64,000 nt of DNA from Mesorhizobium norvegicum. Its GTDB lineage: Bacteria; Pseudomonadota; Alphaproteobacteria; Rhizobiales; Rhizobiaceae. The notes beneath the pieces were generated by a model. That model had not been told where the DNA came from, did not search any database, and saw only the letters and a program-made list of their open reading frames with translations. The position numbers and the translations under genes were made by a program. Shown piece after piece: positions 27,396 through 34,729 of this stretch. The stretch's first letter is position 1, and the number at the start of each line of letters is the position of its first letter. Where the stretch lies: assembly GCF_004919685.1 (NCBI RefSeq), contig NZ_SMYZ01000001.1, forward strand, positions 96,145 through 160,144, given 5' to 3'.

Positions 27396-28529
27396 ATGAT
27401 GACTCGCTTGCCGATCCGCTCGATTTCCCGGCGCAGCCTGCTGAAGCAGGCCGCAGGATTTGCCGCGGCCGGCGCCTTGTCGCGCCCGGCATTCAGCCAG
27501 ACCGGCCAGCGCGTCCAGTCCATCGACGCCACCTTCCTGTTCATCGCCGATGTCCATGCCTGCCGCTTGGCGAGCGGGTTGAGCCCCAACTGCCTGCAGG
27601 AAGGCAAGACCGACGCCGCGCTGCTGCGCAACGTGGCAGTGCTCAACGGTCTCGGCGACAAGGACTGGCCGATCGAGATCAACGGCATCGCCACCGACTT
27701 GCGCTCGGCGGGCAGCCGCATCGGCACGCCGCTCGGCCTCGTCGTCGGCGGTGACATGACCGACGATGGCGGCGGCCAGATCACCCAGCCGAGCGAGGGC
27801 ACCCAACTGCTCCAGTTCAGCCAGCGCTACAGCCAAGGCGTTGGCCCCGATCGCGTGCACATGCCGGTCTATGTCGGGCTCGGCAACCATGATCTCGACC
27901 AGAACGGACCGCCGCACCATGTCGACTGGTACCGGCGCGAACTGCGCGACTATGTCGAGGTCAACCATCGCGCCGGCGTGTTCTTCAAGCCGCCGGTGCC
28001 GGCCACCGACTATGATGTCGACACCGACTGCTATTCCTGGGACTGGGGCGGCCTGCATCTGGTCCAGACGCATCGTTTCGCCGGCGATACCGGCCACGGC
28101 GCCGAGAGCAGCCTGCCATGGCTGAAGCAGGATCTGGCGACCTATGCGGCGGATGGCCGCCCGGTCATTCTGTTCCAGCACTATGGTTGGGACACCTTCT
28201 CGATAGAACGCTGGGATGCCGCCAAAAGGCACTACGACGATGACGGCACTGGTCCGCCGCATTGGTGGAGCGAGGCCGACCGGCAGGCGCTGCTGGCGGC
28301 GCTCAAGGGCTACAATGTCGTCGCCATCTTCCACGGCCACCAGCACGAAACGCCGATGGTCTATCGCAGGGATGGACTCGACCTGTTCAAGCCGAAGGCC
28401 GCCTATATGGGCGGTTTCGCGCTCGCCAGGGTGACCAGCGACGGCATGGACGTGGTGCTGGGCGAGGCGACCGGTGATCATGGCGAGGTCGCCTTCACCA
28501 ATGCTTTCAGCAAGGGCTGGAGCACATGA
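27396..28529 (+). CDS. Calcineurin-like metallophosphoesterase, Tat-exported
   Basis: This 377-residue protein has a twin-arginine signal (SRRSLLKQAAG at residues 11-21, cleavage after SRPAFSQ). The calcineurin-like metal-site motifs appear in order: ADVHA (D52, H54), GGDMTDD, GLGNHDLD, an active-site His in FQHYGWD, and GHQHE. The protein therefore binds two metals and hydrolyses a phosphoester in the periplasm. The substrate is unknown. A terminator follows two bases after its stop. Confidence 0.88.
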   Translation: MMTRLPIRSISRRSLLKQAAGFAAAGALSRPAFSQTGQRVQSIDATFLFIADVHACRLASGLSPNCLQEGKTDAALLRNVAVLNGLGDKDWPIEINGIATDLRSAGSRIGTPLGLVVGGDMTDDGGGQITQPSEGTQLLQFSQRYSQGVGPDRVHMPVYVGLGNHDLDQNGPPHHVDWYRRELRDYVEVNHRAGVFFKPPVPATDYDVDTDCYSWDWGGLHLVQTHRFAGDTGHGAESSLPWLKQDLATYAADGRPVILFQHYGWDTFSIERWDAAKRHYDDDGTGPPHWWSEADRQALLAALKGYNVVAIFHGHQHETPMVYRRDGLDLFKPKAAYMGGFALARVTSDGMDVVLGEATGDHGEVAFTNAFSKGWST

Positions 28530-28530
28530 A

Positions 28531-28555
28531 AAAGGCGGCCCTCGCGACCGCCTTT
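28531..28555. terminator. Bidirectional terminator between metallophosphoesterase and csbD-like genes
   Basis: A perfect 8-bp stem (AAAGGCGG at 28531-28538, CCGCCTTT at 28548-28555) with a 9-nt loop has A's on the left and T's on the right. It serves both convergent genes. Confidence 0.8.
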
Positions 28556-28585
28556 CCCCAATAAAAGAGCGTTCTCGATGTCGGA

Positions 28586-28765
28586 TCAGAGCGCCTTCTT
28601 GACCTTGTCCTTCACGTCGCCATAGGCCTTCTGCACCTTGCCGGCGATCTTGTCGGCCGTGCCTTCAGCCTGGGTCTGCCTGTTGCCGGTTGCCTTGCCG
28701 GCGGCTTCCTTGACCGAGCCCTTGACCTGCTTGGCCAGGCCCGCGATCTGATCCTTGTTCACCAT
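28586..28765 (-). CDS. CsbD family stress-response protein
   Basis: This 59-residue, highly charged, Lys/Ala-rich helical protein has the CsbD pattern: VNKDQIAGLAKQVKGSVKEA followed by a repeat-like second half KIAGKVQKAYGDVKDKVKKA. CsbD proteins are induced by general stress in many bacteria and have no known biochemical activity. The reading frame begins at ATG 28765 with TCCCAGGAGATGCGAA upstream, which contains a good ribosome binding site. It is a single gene. Confidence 0.9.
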   Translation of the reverse strand: MVNKDQIAGLAKQVKGSVKEAAGKATGNRQTQAEGTADKIAGKVQKAYGDVKDKVKKAL

Positions 28766-28961
28766 TTTCGCATCTCCTGGGAGTTTTGAATTCGAGGGAA
28801 TTCATCCGCGAAAGCAAACGAGCCGGCGTCGTTTAGGTTCCACGCGTTCCCGGTCGACAGATGAGCTCGGGCAGCCGCTTCCTGTGGCAAGGCGGGCAGG
28901 CTATAGGCTGGTGACACGCGCCGACCAAAGGATTTGGGTGATCGTGCGTGCGGGGAGACAA

Positions 28962-29615
28962 ATGGCTGAATTCACGCTCTTCATCGGCAACAAGTGCTTT
29001 TCCTCATGGTCACTCCGGCCATGGGTGGCGATGAAGCATCTGGAGATCCCGTTCGAGGAAGGTTTCGTGCGGCTGCGCACGCCTGAGACCTTTGCCAATC
29101 TGGCGAAAGTGTCGCCGACCGGCCAGGTGCCCGTCTTGAATCACAATGGCAAGATCATCTGGGAAACCCTTGCCATTCTTGAATATCTGGCTGACCTGTT
29201 TCCGGACAAAAATCTCTGGCCGGCCGACATCGACGCCCGCGCACTGGCGCGCTCGGCCGCGACCGAGATGCATTCCGGTTTCCGCGAAGTTCGCTATGGC
29301 TGGCCGATGAATTTGCGCAGGCCAAAAGGCCACAAGCCGCTCGACGCCGAAGGCGAGGCGCAACGCGAGCGCATCGAGGCGTTGTGGCGCGAGTGCCGGG
29401 AAAAATACGGCAAGGGCGGCCCGTTCCTGTTCGGCCATTTCACCGCCGCCGACGCCATGTATGCGCCTGTTGTCACCCGCTTCGACACCTATGGCGGCAC
29501 GCTTGCGTCAGACACCCGGGCTTATGTCGATGCCGTGCTGGCAACGCCGGCGATGCGGCACTGGTATGCCGAGGCGGGCAAGGAGACGTGGCCGGAACCG
29601 GGCCCCGACGAATAG
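28962..29615 (+). CDS. Glutathione S-transferase family protein
   Basis: This 217-residue protein has an N-terminal thioredoxin-like GST domain (TLFIGNKCFSSWSLRPW, then cis-Pro motif GQVPVL and the gamma-glutamyl-binding ETLAILEYL). An all-helical C-terminal domain with FTAADAMYAPVVTRF follows. The active-site residue is probably Ser in CFSSWS. It likely conjugates or reduces substrates with glutathione in the cytoplasm; the substrate is unknown. The ATG at 28962 follows GGGGAGACAA. It is a single gene with an unlinked neighbour on each side. Confidence 0.9.
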   Translation: MAEFTLFIGNKCFSSWSLRPWVAMKHLEIPFEEGFVRLRTPETFANLAKVSPTGQVPVLNHNGKIIWETLAILEYLADLFPDKNLWPADIDARALARSAATEMHSGFREVRYGWPMNLRRPKGHKPLDAEGEAQRERIEALWRECREKYGKGGPFLFGHFTAADAMYAPVVTRFDTYGGTLASDTRAYVDAVLATPAMRHWYAEAGKETWPEPGPDE

Positions 29616-29679
29616 GATCTGTGATCACCCCAAGGGTAACTCCAACTCGTCCCGAAGTTGACGAAAGTCAGGGATCGGC

Positions 29680-29709
29680 ATAATACGTAACCAAGTGGAT
29701 ACGTATTAT
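29680..29709. promoter_or_regulatory. Operator palindrome overlapping the arsR start codon
   Basis: ATAATACGTA (29680-29689) and TACGTATTAT (29700-29709) are perfect 10-bp inverted repeats with a 10-nt spacer. The right arm runs into the ATG of the ArsR-type gene (29708), so bound regulator would block its own transcription or translation start. Confidence 0.78.
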
Positions 29710-30028
29710 GCCGCAGGCTGACCTCGACCGTTCCGTTTTCCGCGCCATCGCCGATCCGACGCGCCGCGCCATCCTCGACCGCTTGCGGCAAGGGCCGGCG
29801 CCGGTCAACGAACTCGCCGCGGCGTTTTCGCAGAGCCGGCCAGCGATCTCCAAGCATCTCAGGGTTCTGCGCGAGCTGCGCGTCGTCTCCGAACAGAAGC
29901 ATGGCCGCGAGCGGCTCTACCGGCTGGAGCCGGCGGAATTGAAGAACGTGGCCGACTGGATCTTGCCCTATCGTGATTTTTGGCAGGCGAGCCTCGGCAA
30001 TCTGAAATCCTACCTGGAGAATGAATGA
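29708..30028 (+). CDS. ArsR-family winged-helix regulator
   Basis: This 106-residue winged helix-turn-helix protein (FRAIADPTRRAILDRL, then SQSRPAISKHLRVLRELRVV, YRLEPAEL) is of the ArsR type usually linked to AHSA1/SRPBCC proteins. It lacks the metal-binding ELCVCDL-like cysteines, so it is probably not a metal sensor. It overlaps the SRPBCC gene by 4 bp (ATGA) and is likely autoregulated through the palindrome at its start. Confidence 0.9.
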   Translation: MPQADLDRSVFRAIADPTRRAILDRLRQGPAPVNELAAAFSQSRPAISKHLRVLRELRVVSEQKHGRERLYRLEPAELKNVADWILPYRDFWQASLGNLKSYLENE

Positions 30029-30807
30029 TGGCCAGCAACGATAGACCACGCGCCATCGCTGACGTGTCGGCGGGCACAATTCTCGCCACGGTGACGATCG
30101 CGGTGCCGCCCGAGCGGGTGTTTCGAGCGTTGACGGCGGATGACCAGATACCGCTCTGGTGGGGGGCGGACGAACTTTACCGGACGACGAGACACACTGC
30201 CGACGTGCGGCCGGGTGGCGCGTGGCGATCGGAAGGCAAGGGCGCCGATGGCCGGGAGTTTCATGTCCAGGGCGAGTATCTCAAGGTCGAGCCGCCACAC
30301 CTTCTGGTGCTGACATGGAAAGCGCCATGGGATGGCGACAATGTCACCACCGTGACCTATACGCTTGAGGCGGTCGATTCCGGAACGCAGCTGACTTTAC
30401 GCCATGAAGGGTTCGGCGTTCGCCAGGGCGCCTGCCGCGATCACGGCTTCGGCTGGGAGCGCGTGCTCGGTTGGCTGGCCACCTTCCTCACCGATGAGGC
30501 CGGCAACAAGCCACAAGGCGTGTTCCACTGCAGGCTGATCCCGCCTCGGCCCGACTTTGCCTTCACCATGACCGATGCGGAAAAAGCACTGATGAAACAG
30601 CACTCGGACTATCTGCGCGGCAAGCTGGGCCAGGGTGGTGTCATCCTGTTCGGGCCGGTCGCCGATCCTGCCGGCCCCTGGGGGCTCGGCATCGTGCGTG
30701 CCGACGATGAGGCCGCAGTCAGGGCGCTGACTGATGGCGACCCGACCGTGCGTTCTGGGCTGGGTTTTCGTTATGAAATCCTGCCGATGATGATCGCGGT
30801 GATGTGA
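30025..30807 (+). CDS. AHSA1/SRPBCC domain fused to YciI-like domain
   Basis: This 260-residue protein joins two folds. Residues about 18-160 are an SRPBCC/AHSA1 ligand-binding domain (VPPERVFRALTADDQIPLWW, DVRPGGAWR, TLRHEGFG). Residues about 175-258 form a YCII-related dimeric ferredoxin-like domain (HSDYLRGKLGQGGVILFGPV, GLGIVRADDEAAVRALTDGDP). AHSA1 proteins bind hydrophobic ligands or Hsp90-like partners; YciI domains often carry a His-Asp pair, here near the HSD segment. The fusion within an arsR operon suggests stress or xenobiotic handling. The function is unknown. Confidence 0.87.
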   Translation: MMASNDRPRAIADVSAGTILATVTIAVPPERVFRALTADDQIPLWWGADELYRTTRHTADVRPGGAWRSEGKGADGREFHVQGEYLKVEPPHLLVLTWKAPWDGDNVTTVTYTLEAVDSGTQLTLRHEGFGVRQGACRDHGFGWERVLGWLATFLTDEAGNKPQGVFHCRLIPPRPDFAFTMTDAEKALMKQHSDYLRGKLGQGGVILFGPVADPAGPWGLGIVRADDEAAVRALTDGDPTVRSGLGFRYEILPMMIAVM

Positions 30808-30820
30808 GACTTGCCAAACG

Positions 30821-30861
30821 AAAACGCCCCTCGCACCTTTTATCGCGCGGGGGGCGTCTTT
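30821..30861 (+). terminator. Terminator after arsR-AHSA1 operon
   Basis: ACGCCCC (30824-30830) pairs with GGGGCGT (30851-30857), with extra inner GC pairs and a T run after it. It is 14 bases beyond the stop codon. Confidence 0.75.
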
Positions 30862-31234
30862 GCCATCAACCTTTCTTTCGATTGCTCTCATGAACTGCTG
30901 ATGACACGGACTAAATGCGCGTTTGCGCAGATGGTTCCCGGATGCCGCGAATTTTTTTTCGAGCTGGCGCAAGCGGCTGTTTGGCGTCCGGTTTGCCGTC
31001 ATGCCAAGTGTTTTGGCTAGGTGTTTTGGGAGAATTCCGCAGGTGTGGGGGATACAGATTTGACAGCGCGCCAAAAGAAGCCTACAAGCATTTCGTCGAT
31101 ATTTGTTTGACTGACTTTTGTTATCCGCGCTTTCGAGCGCGCCTTTGACGAACTTCCCACATCAAAAATCGGGACAAACGACGTTGTGCATCCGCATGGC
31201 GTCGAACGAATATTTGCCATGGAAAGGGTTCGTC
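30862..31234. other. Long leader region of the cold-shock gene
   Basis: No gene is visible in these 373 bases. They are more AT-rich than the surroundings and probably contain the promoter and a long 5' untranslated region of the csp gene, as is common for cold-shock genes. A small GCGCTTTCGAGCGC hairpin is near 31130. I could not define a promoter with confidence. Confidence 0.4.
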
Positions 31235-31444
31235 ATGAGCACCGGCACAGTTAAATGGTTCAACGCCACCAAAGGTTTTGGTTTTATTCAGCCTGACGAC
31301 GGCTCGGCCGACGTTTTTGTCCACATCTCGGCCGTAGAGCGCGCCGGTATGCGCGACATCGTCGAGGGCCAGAAGCTCGGCTACGAGATGGTCCGCGACA
31401 ACAAGTCGGGCAAGATGTCCGCCGACCAGTTGAAGGCGGCCTGA
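31235..31444 (+). CDS. Cold-shock domain protein
   Basis: This 69-residue protein is a single cold-shock domain with RNP1 KGFGFIQ and RNP2 VFVHISAV, starting [14 protein letters not shown]. It binds single-stranded RNA or DNA and acts as an RNA chaperone or anti-terminator. The ATG at 31235 follows GGAAAGGG. It is monocistronic with a terminator about 200 bases downstream. Regulation by temperature through the long leader is inferred from the family. Confidence 0.95.
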   Translation: MSTGTVKWFNATKGFGFIQPDDGSADVFVHISAVERAGMRDIVEGQKLGYEMVRDNKSGKMSADQLKAA

Positions 31445-31599
31445 AAAAAGAATTCAGCTCTCCCGGTGACCACGGATGTACTGGCACCGGTGAGTGGCGA
31501 ATTCGGGCGCATGGCCGCGGAGACCTGAGTTTCCACGACATGTCATGCGCATGAGAGGAGCGTGCCTTGTGCATCCATCTGGATGCACGGCGTTCTAAC

Positions 31600-31643
31600 G
31601 CAATTCCGGACGGAAAACTGTTTCGCACTTTTCGTGGAATTGC
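31600..31643 (+). repeat. 44-bp hairpin repeat, copy 2
   Basis: This copy has the same stem as at 21531-21574 (GCAATTCC/GGAATTGC with inner GGAAAA/TTTTC), differing at about four positions. It again lies downstream of a plus-strand gene (csp). Confidence 0.72.
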
Positions 31644-31650
31644 TCTTGGG

Positions 31651-31675
31651 AAGGTCAGGCGGTGCCTGGCCTTTT
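31651..31675 (+). terminator. Rho-independent terminator downstream of csp gene
   Basis: AAGGTCAGGC pairs with GCCTGGCCTT across a GGT loop (one G-T pair) and is followed by TTTTT. Confidence 0.78.
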
Positions 31676-31837
31676 TCATTTTGCGCGTCTTGCCGCCGAA
31701 AGTGCGCTGCGCGTCGGCCTGGACGTGCTAAGGGACGCTCCAGCAATTTGAATCCGCTGCCGTATTGCTTTGTGCGTGGTCCTGACCGAAGACCCGGTTT
31801 CGCCCCATCGGCACAGGCTCCTGACAGGAGAAAGATT

Positions 31838-32062
31838 TTGACCGCTCATTCGAAGACAGTCGAACAGGCCGCGTCCTTGTTCAGCAAGACGCAAACCCAG
31901 TCGATGTCACTCAACCGCATCAATTCCGAACGCGATGCCGTCAGCGAGGCGCGGGAAGCCAAGACCGCGCGCCTGCGCGAACAGCGTCTGGAGAAGGAGG
32001 CCGACGAGTTGGCCGCCGCCGCGGCGCTAGCCGCTTTGCCGAAGCGAGCCGGAAGACGCTGA
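31838..32062 (+). CDS. Small hypothetical protein, TTG start
   Basis: This 74-residue, charged, probably helical protein is rich in Glu, Arg and Ala in its second half (SEAREAKTARLREQRLEKEA), suggesting a coiled coil. There is no recognised family. The TTG start at 31838 is chosen for the excellent ACAGGAGAAAG ribosome binding site 7 bases upstream and because no ATG or GTG fits. Its stop overlaps the next start (TGATG), so it is the first gene of a four-gene operon. Confidence 0.65.
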   Translation: MTAHSKTVEQAASLFSKTQTQSMSLNRINSERDAVSEAREAKTARLREQRLEKEADELAAAAALAALPKRAGRR

Positions 32063-32469
32063 TGGCTACCAAGCGCGTGCCTCCGAAACTGATCGCCGCC
32101 GACTCGACCATCGCCGACGTGGTCGAAGGCCTCAACAAGCCGGTCGAATATGTGCGCCGGGTGCTGGAAAAACTTGAGCGCTGCAAACGCGCTCATGGCG
32201 ATGCCCAGGTGCGGCTCGGTGTGCGCGGTCGCGCCGAATGCCCGAACTACCTGATCGAATATGTCCGCGAAGACGCCAAGACCCATGAGCGCGTCACCCA
32301 TCAGGACGCCGCCTACAGCGGCAGCACGCATCGTGAGCTGGCAGTCCATCATATCGCGGAAATCAGAAACTGGTCGCCCGAGGAAATGAACATCACGGCG
32401 GTTTCGGCGCTGATCGGCCGCCTGCGCAATCCGCGCGCACCATCATCGCGCTTCGTCGACGAGGACTGA
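32062..32469 (+). CDS. Hypothetical protein in small-protein operon
   Basis: This 135-residue soluble protein is basic at the N-terminus and contains IADVVEGLNKPVEYVRRVLEK, which could form a helix-turn-helix-like segment, followed by HHIAEIRNWSPEEMN. I do not recognise it. It overlaps the upstream gene by one base and is followed after one base by the next. Codon use matches the neighbours, so it is probably a genuine lineage-specific gene. Confidence 0.65.
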   Translation: MATKRVPPKLIAADSTIADVVEGLNKPVEYVRRVLEKLERCKRAHGDAQVRLGVRGRAECPNYLIEYVREDAKTHERVTHQDAAYSGSTHRELAVHHIAEIRNWSPEEMNITAVSALIGRLRNPRAPSSRFVDED

Positions 32470-32470
32470 C

Positions 32471-32638
32471 ATGGCCATAAAATTCTCCGCCAAGGACCAG
32501 CCGGCAGCCCCGGCCGCCGCCGCAAAGCCGGCCAAGCCGGTTGCCGCGCCGAAAGGCGATGGGCCCGCCGAGACTGCGACCGATCTGTTCAAGTCGCCGG
32601 CCGAAGCCTCGTCGCGCAAGACAGGCAAGAAGAAATAG
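32471..32638 (+). CDS. Small Ala/Lys/Pro-rich hypothetical protein
   Basis: This 55-residue protein starts MAIKFSAKDQ and continues with a low-complexity Ala-Pro-Lys stretch, ending in a basic tail (SSRKTGKKK). It is probably disordered and could bind nucleic acid or a partner from the same operon. The start is one base after the upstream stop. There is no family match; coding status rests on operon spacing, codon use and a clean frame. Confidence 0.6.
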   Translation: MAIKFSAKDQPAAPAAAAKPAKPVAAPKGDGPAETATDLFKSPAEASSRKTGKKK

Positions 32639-32642
32639 CGCC

Positions 32643-33026
32643 TTGCCGCAAGACGCCGATCGCAATCCTGCCGCGCCGGGGCTGTCTGCCCTGGTGGCTG
32701 CCGCAAGCCTTTTGTCGTCGCAACGCAGCACCGCTGCTCTGTTCGACTGCCAGAGCTGCGGCGCCTGCTGTTCCTATTCGGCCGAGTGGCCACGCTTTTC
32801 CACCGAGGATGATGCGCAGCTCGACCGCATCCCGGAAAAATATGTGGCGGCCAATCTGTCCGGCATGCGCTGCGAGGGCGTGCGTTGCTCGGCGCTTACC
32901 GGTGAGATCGGCAAGTCGACCGCTTGCGGCATCTATGACGTCCGCCCGGATGTCTGCCGCGCCTGCATGCCTGGTGACGATGATTGCCTGATGGCACGCC
33001 GGGCGCACGGATTGCCGACAGCTTAG
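32643..33026 (+). CDS. YkgJ-family cysteine cluster protein
   Basis: This protein of about 127 residues carries the YkgJ/UPF0153 Cys cluster: FDCQSCGACCSYS, then a Cys in MRCEGVRCSAL, CGIYDVRPDVCRACMPGDDDC. The cluster probably holds zinc or an Fe-S centre. The start is taken as TTG 32643, five bases after the previous stop; no ATG exists between the operon neighbour and the domain except far upstream inside that neighbour. It is the last gene of the four-gene operon. Function unknown. Confidence 0.8.
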   Translation: MPQDADRNPAAPGLSALVAAASLLSSQRSTAALFDCQSCGACCSYSAEWPRFSTEDDAQLDRIPEKYVAANLSGMRCEGVRCSALTGEIGKSTACGIYDVRPDVCRACMPGDDDCLMARRAHGLPTA

Positions 33027-33103
33027 TAAAGTTTCCGGCGCTTGTGCGCATCCTCCTTGCTGGCTACGCTGCGACAGGGCAGGGCTCGCCGGAGGAAACC
33101 ATC

Positions 33104-33715
33104 GTGAGCATCGAATTTCTGTTGACGTCGCTGATTGTCGTGGCTTCACCCGGCACCGGCGTTCTCTACACGCTGAGCGCCGGCCTCTCGCGCGGCGCGC
33201 GCGCCAGCGTCATCGCCGCCTTCGGCTGCACGCTCGGCATCATCCCGCATATGGCCGCCGCCATCACCGGCCTTGCGGCGCTGCTGCACACCAGCGCGGT
33301 CGCCTTCGAGACGCTGAAATATCTCGGCGTCGCCTATCTGCTCTACATGGCCTGGAACACGCTGAAGGAAAAGGGTGGCCTGAGCGTCGAGCAGGATGTG
33401 ACGCCGCGCTCGGCCGGCAAGGTGATCGCCACCGGTGTGCTCGTCAACGTACTCAATCCGAAACTGTCGATCTTCTTCTTCGCCTTCCTGCCGCAATTCG
33501 TCAGCACCACCGAGCCCAATGCGCTGTCGAAGATGCTGGAGCTCAGCTCCGTCTTCATGCTTTTGACCTTCGTGGTTTTCGTCGGCTACGGCATCTTCGC
33601 CGCTTCGATCCGCAGCCATGTCGTGTCGCGGCCAATGGTGCTGACCTGGATGCGCCGGACCTTCGCCGGTGCCTTCGTCATGCTCGGCGCCAAACTGGCG
33701 CTGGCGGATCGGTAG
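33104..33715 (+). CDS. LysE/RhtB family amino-acid exporter
   Basis: This 203-residue inner-membrane protein has five to six hydrophobic helices and typical family features: ASPGTGVLYTLSAGLSRGAR near the N-terminus, LKYLGVAYLLYMAW, and NPKLSIFFFAFLPQF. It probably exports an amino acid such as homoserine, threonine or lysine. The GTG at 33104 is preceded by GGAGGAA with good spacing; an ATG at 32984 would overlap the cysteine-cluster gene. A terminator follows. A degenerate copy of its last 80 bases lies near 34.3 kb. Confidence 0.92.
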   Translation: MSIEFLLTSLIVVASPGTGVLYTLSAGLSRGARASVIAAFGCTLGIIPHMAAAITGLAALLHTSAVAFETLKYLGVAYLLYMAWNTLKEKGGLSVEQDVTPRSAGKVIATGVLVNVLNPKLSIFFFAFLPQFVSTTEPNALSKMLELSSVFMLLTFVVFVGYGIFAASIRSHVVSRPMVLTWMRRTFAGAFVMLGAKLALADR

Positions 33716-33769
33716 AAACCGGTTCGCGGATCCTGTCGTCTCTGCGCAAAATCCCTGCCCAGATAGTCA

Positions 33770-33794
33770 GAAGGCGAGCCCAGGGCTCGCCTTC
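33770..33794. terminator. Terminator between lysE-type gene and convergent small gene
   Basis: GAAGGCGAGCC (33770-33780) and GGGCTCGCCTTC form a perfect 11- to 12-bp stem with a 2-3 nt loop. Confidence 0.85.
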
Positions 33795-33828
33795 ATCTGC
33801 ATTCTTCAACTCCGGGCGAAGGCAATCA

Positions 33829-34104
33829 TTAGTTTGCGCCGCCGAGAGCCTTCAATTTTTCGCAGAACGGCGCGTATGGTTTGCTCATCGCAGCGTCCTG
33901 GCATTCCTTCGTCATCATGGCCTGATCGTCCTTGGACATCGCTGCCCAAGCGGCCTTCATTTCATCGTCGGATTTCATCGTCTTCATGCCCGAATCGGTG
34001 AAGAACGGTTCCATCATCTTGGGCGAGTCGAGCGCCCCGGCAAGCGCCGTGCCGCTGAAGACAGCCAATGCGAGTGCTCCAAAGCAGGCGGTTCTGATGT
34101 TCAT
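33829..34104 (-). CDS. Small exported hypothetical protein
   Basis: This 91-residue protein has a clear Sec signal (NIRTACFGALALAVFSGTAL, cleavage after ALA near residue 23). The mature part is short, Met- and Lys-rich (KMMEPFFTDSGMKTMKSDDE) with two Cys (KECQDAA, PFCEKL) that could form a disulphide. The ATG at 34104 has GGGAGGA nine bases upstream; a GTG directly before it is possible. I do not recognise the family. It lies between the two copies of the lysE 3' end. Confidence 0.72.
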   Translation of the reverse strand: MNIRTACFGALALAVFSGTALAGALDSPKMMEPFFTDSGMKTMKSDDEMKAAWAAMSKDDQAMMTKECQDAAMSKPYAPFCEKLKALGGAN

Positions 34105-34252
34105 CACACGAGTCCTCCCTAATGGTCTTTCTCGATCGTCGAATGGCGGTCGTGCTGAATTCTAGCACAGATTGAATTGTATTAGGAGTAACTCATATGG
34201 CTGCAGTCGGGCGTCCACTTGCGTCAATTTGGATTAGCGGAAGGCCCGCCGA

Positions 34253-34314
34253 CCCATGGCGCTGACTTGGTTCGCCGCACCTTCGGCGCCAGGCTGGCAC
34301 TGGCGGATCGGTAG
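34253..34314 (+). pseudogene. Degenerate remnant of a lysE-type gene 3' end
   Basis: These bases align with the last 84 bases of the LysE-type gene (33632-33715): the final 30 bases differ at only three positions and include the same stop codon, while about 20 bases are missing from the middle. There is no start or reading frame, so it is a fragment left by duplication or rearrangement. Confidence 0.7.
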
Positions 34315-34326
34315 CGCCGGCCGGCG

Positions 34327-34713
34327 CTACCCCTTGACGTAGCCCATTGCTTCGACGATCCGCCCGTCGGCCACGCGCATGAGGTTGACGCCACGCAGCG
34401 AATTGCCGTCGGCCATGAAATAGCGCCAGCGGATCGTTGCCCGGTCGCCGGCGACGAAGGTCTCCTCGATATCGAAGTGCGTGCCGGCCTGGGTCGCGAT
34501 CGCCGTCCAAAGCCCGACGCACGCTGCCTTGCCGGCATGGCGTGCCCCGTCCGGCGCCGGCACGGTGTTCTCGATCACGCAATCCTCAGCCACCAGCTCG
34601 GCGAGTGCCGAGGGATCGTGGCGTTGGAATACGTCGTTGTAGCGCCGCATGATCTCGGCCGTTTGCCGTGACAGATCGCTCGCGGTTGCGTCCATGACAA
34701 GCTCCTGTGTCAT
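34327..34713 (-). CDS. SnoaL/NTF2-like domain protein
   Basis: This 128-residue protein has the cone-shaped NTF2-like fold pattern: an N-terminal helix (LSRQTAEIMRRYNDVFQRHD), LAELVAEDCVIEN, a middle helix, and strands FDIEETFVAGDRATIRWRYF and GVNLMRVADGRIVEAMGYV. Such domains bind small hydrophobic molecules or act as isomerases, hydrolases or cyclases. The ATG at 34713 is preceded by CAGGAGAAAGAAG. It is 16 bp downstream of the OsmC gene, so the two are probably one operon. Confidence 0.83.
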   Translation of the reverse strand: MTQELVMDATASDLSRQTAEIMRRYNDVFQRHDPSALAELVAEDCVIENTVPAPDGARHAGKAACVGLWTAIATQAGTHFDIEETFVAGDRATIRWRYFMADGNSLRGVNLMRVADGRIVEAMGYVKG

Positions 34714-34729
34714 CTTCTTTCTCCTGGCT

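Larger units (their letters stand above)
31445..31837. other. Intergenic region with hairpins, 44-bp repeat and terminator
   Basis: No coding sequence is evident. It contains a 9-bp palindrome GTGCATCCA/TGGATGCAC (31569-31588), the second copy of the 44-bp repeat (31600-31643), and a terminator (31651-31675). The promoter of the small-gene operon must lie between about 31680 and 31825. Confidence 0.5.
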
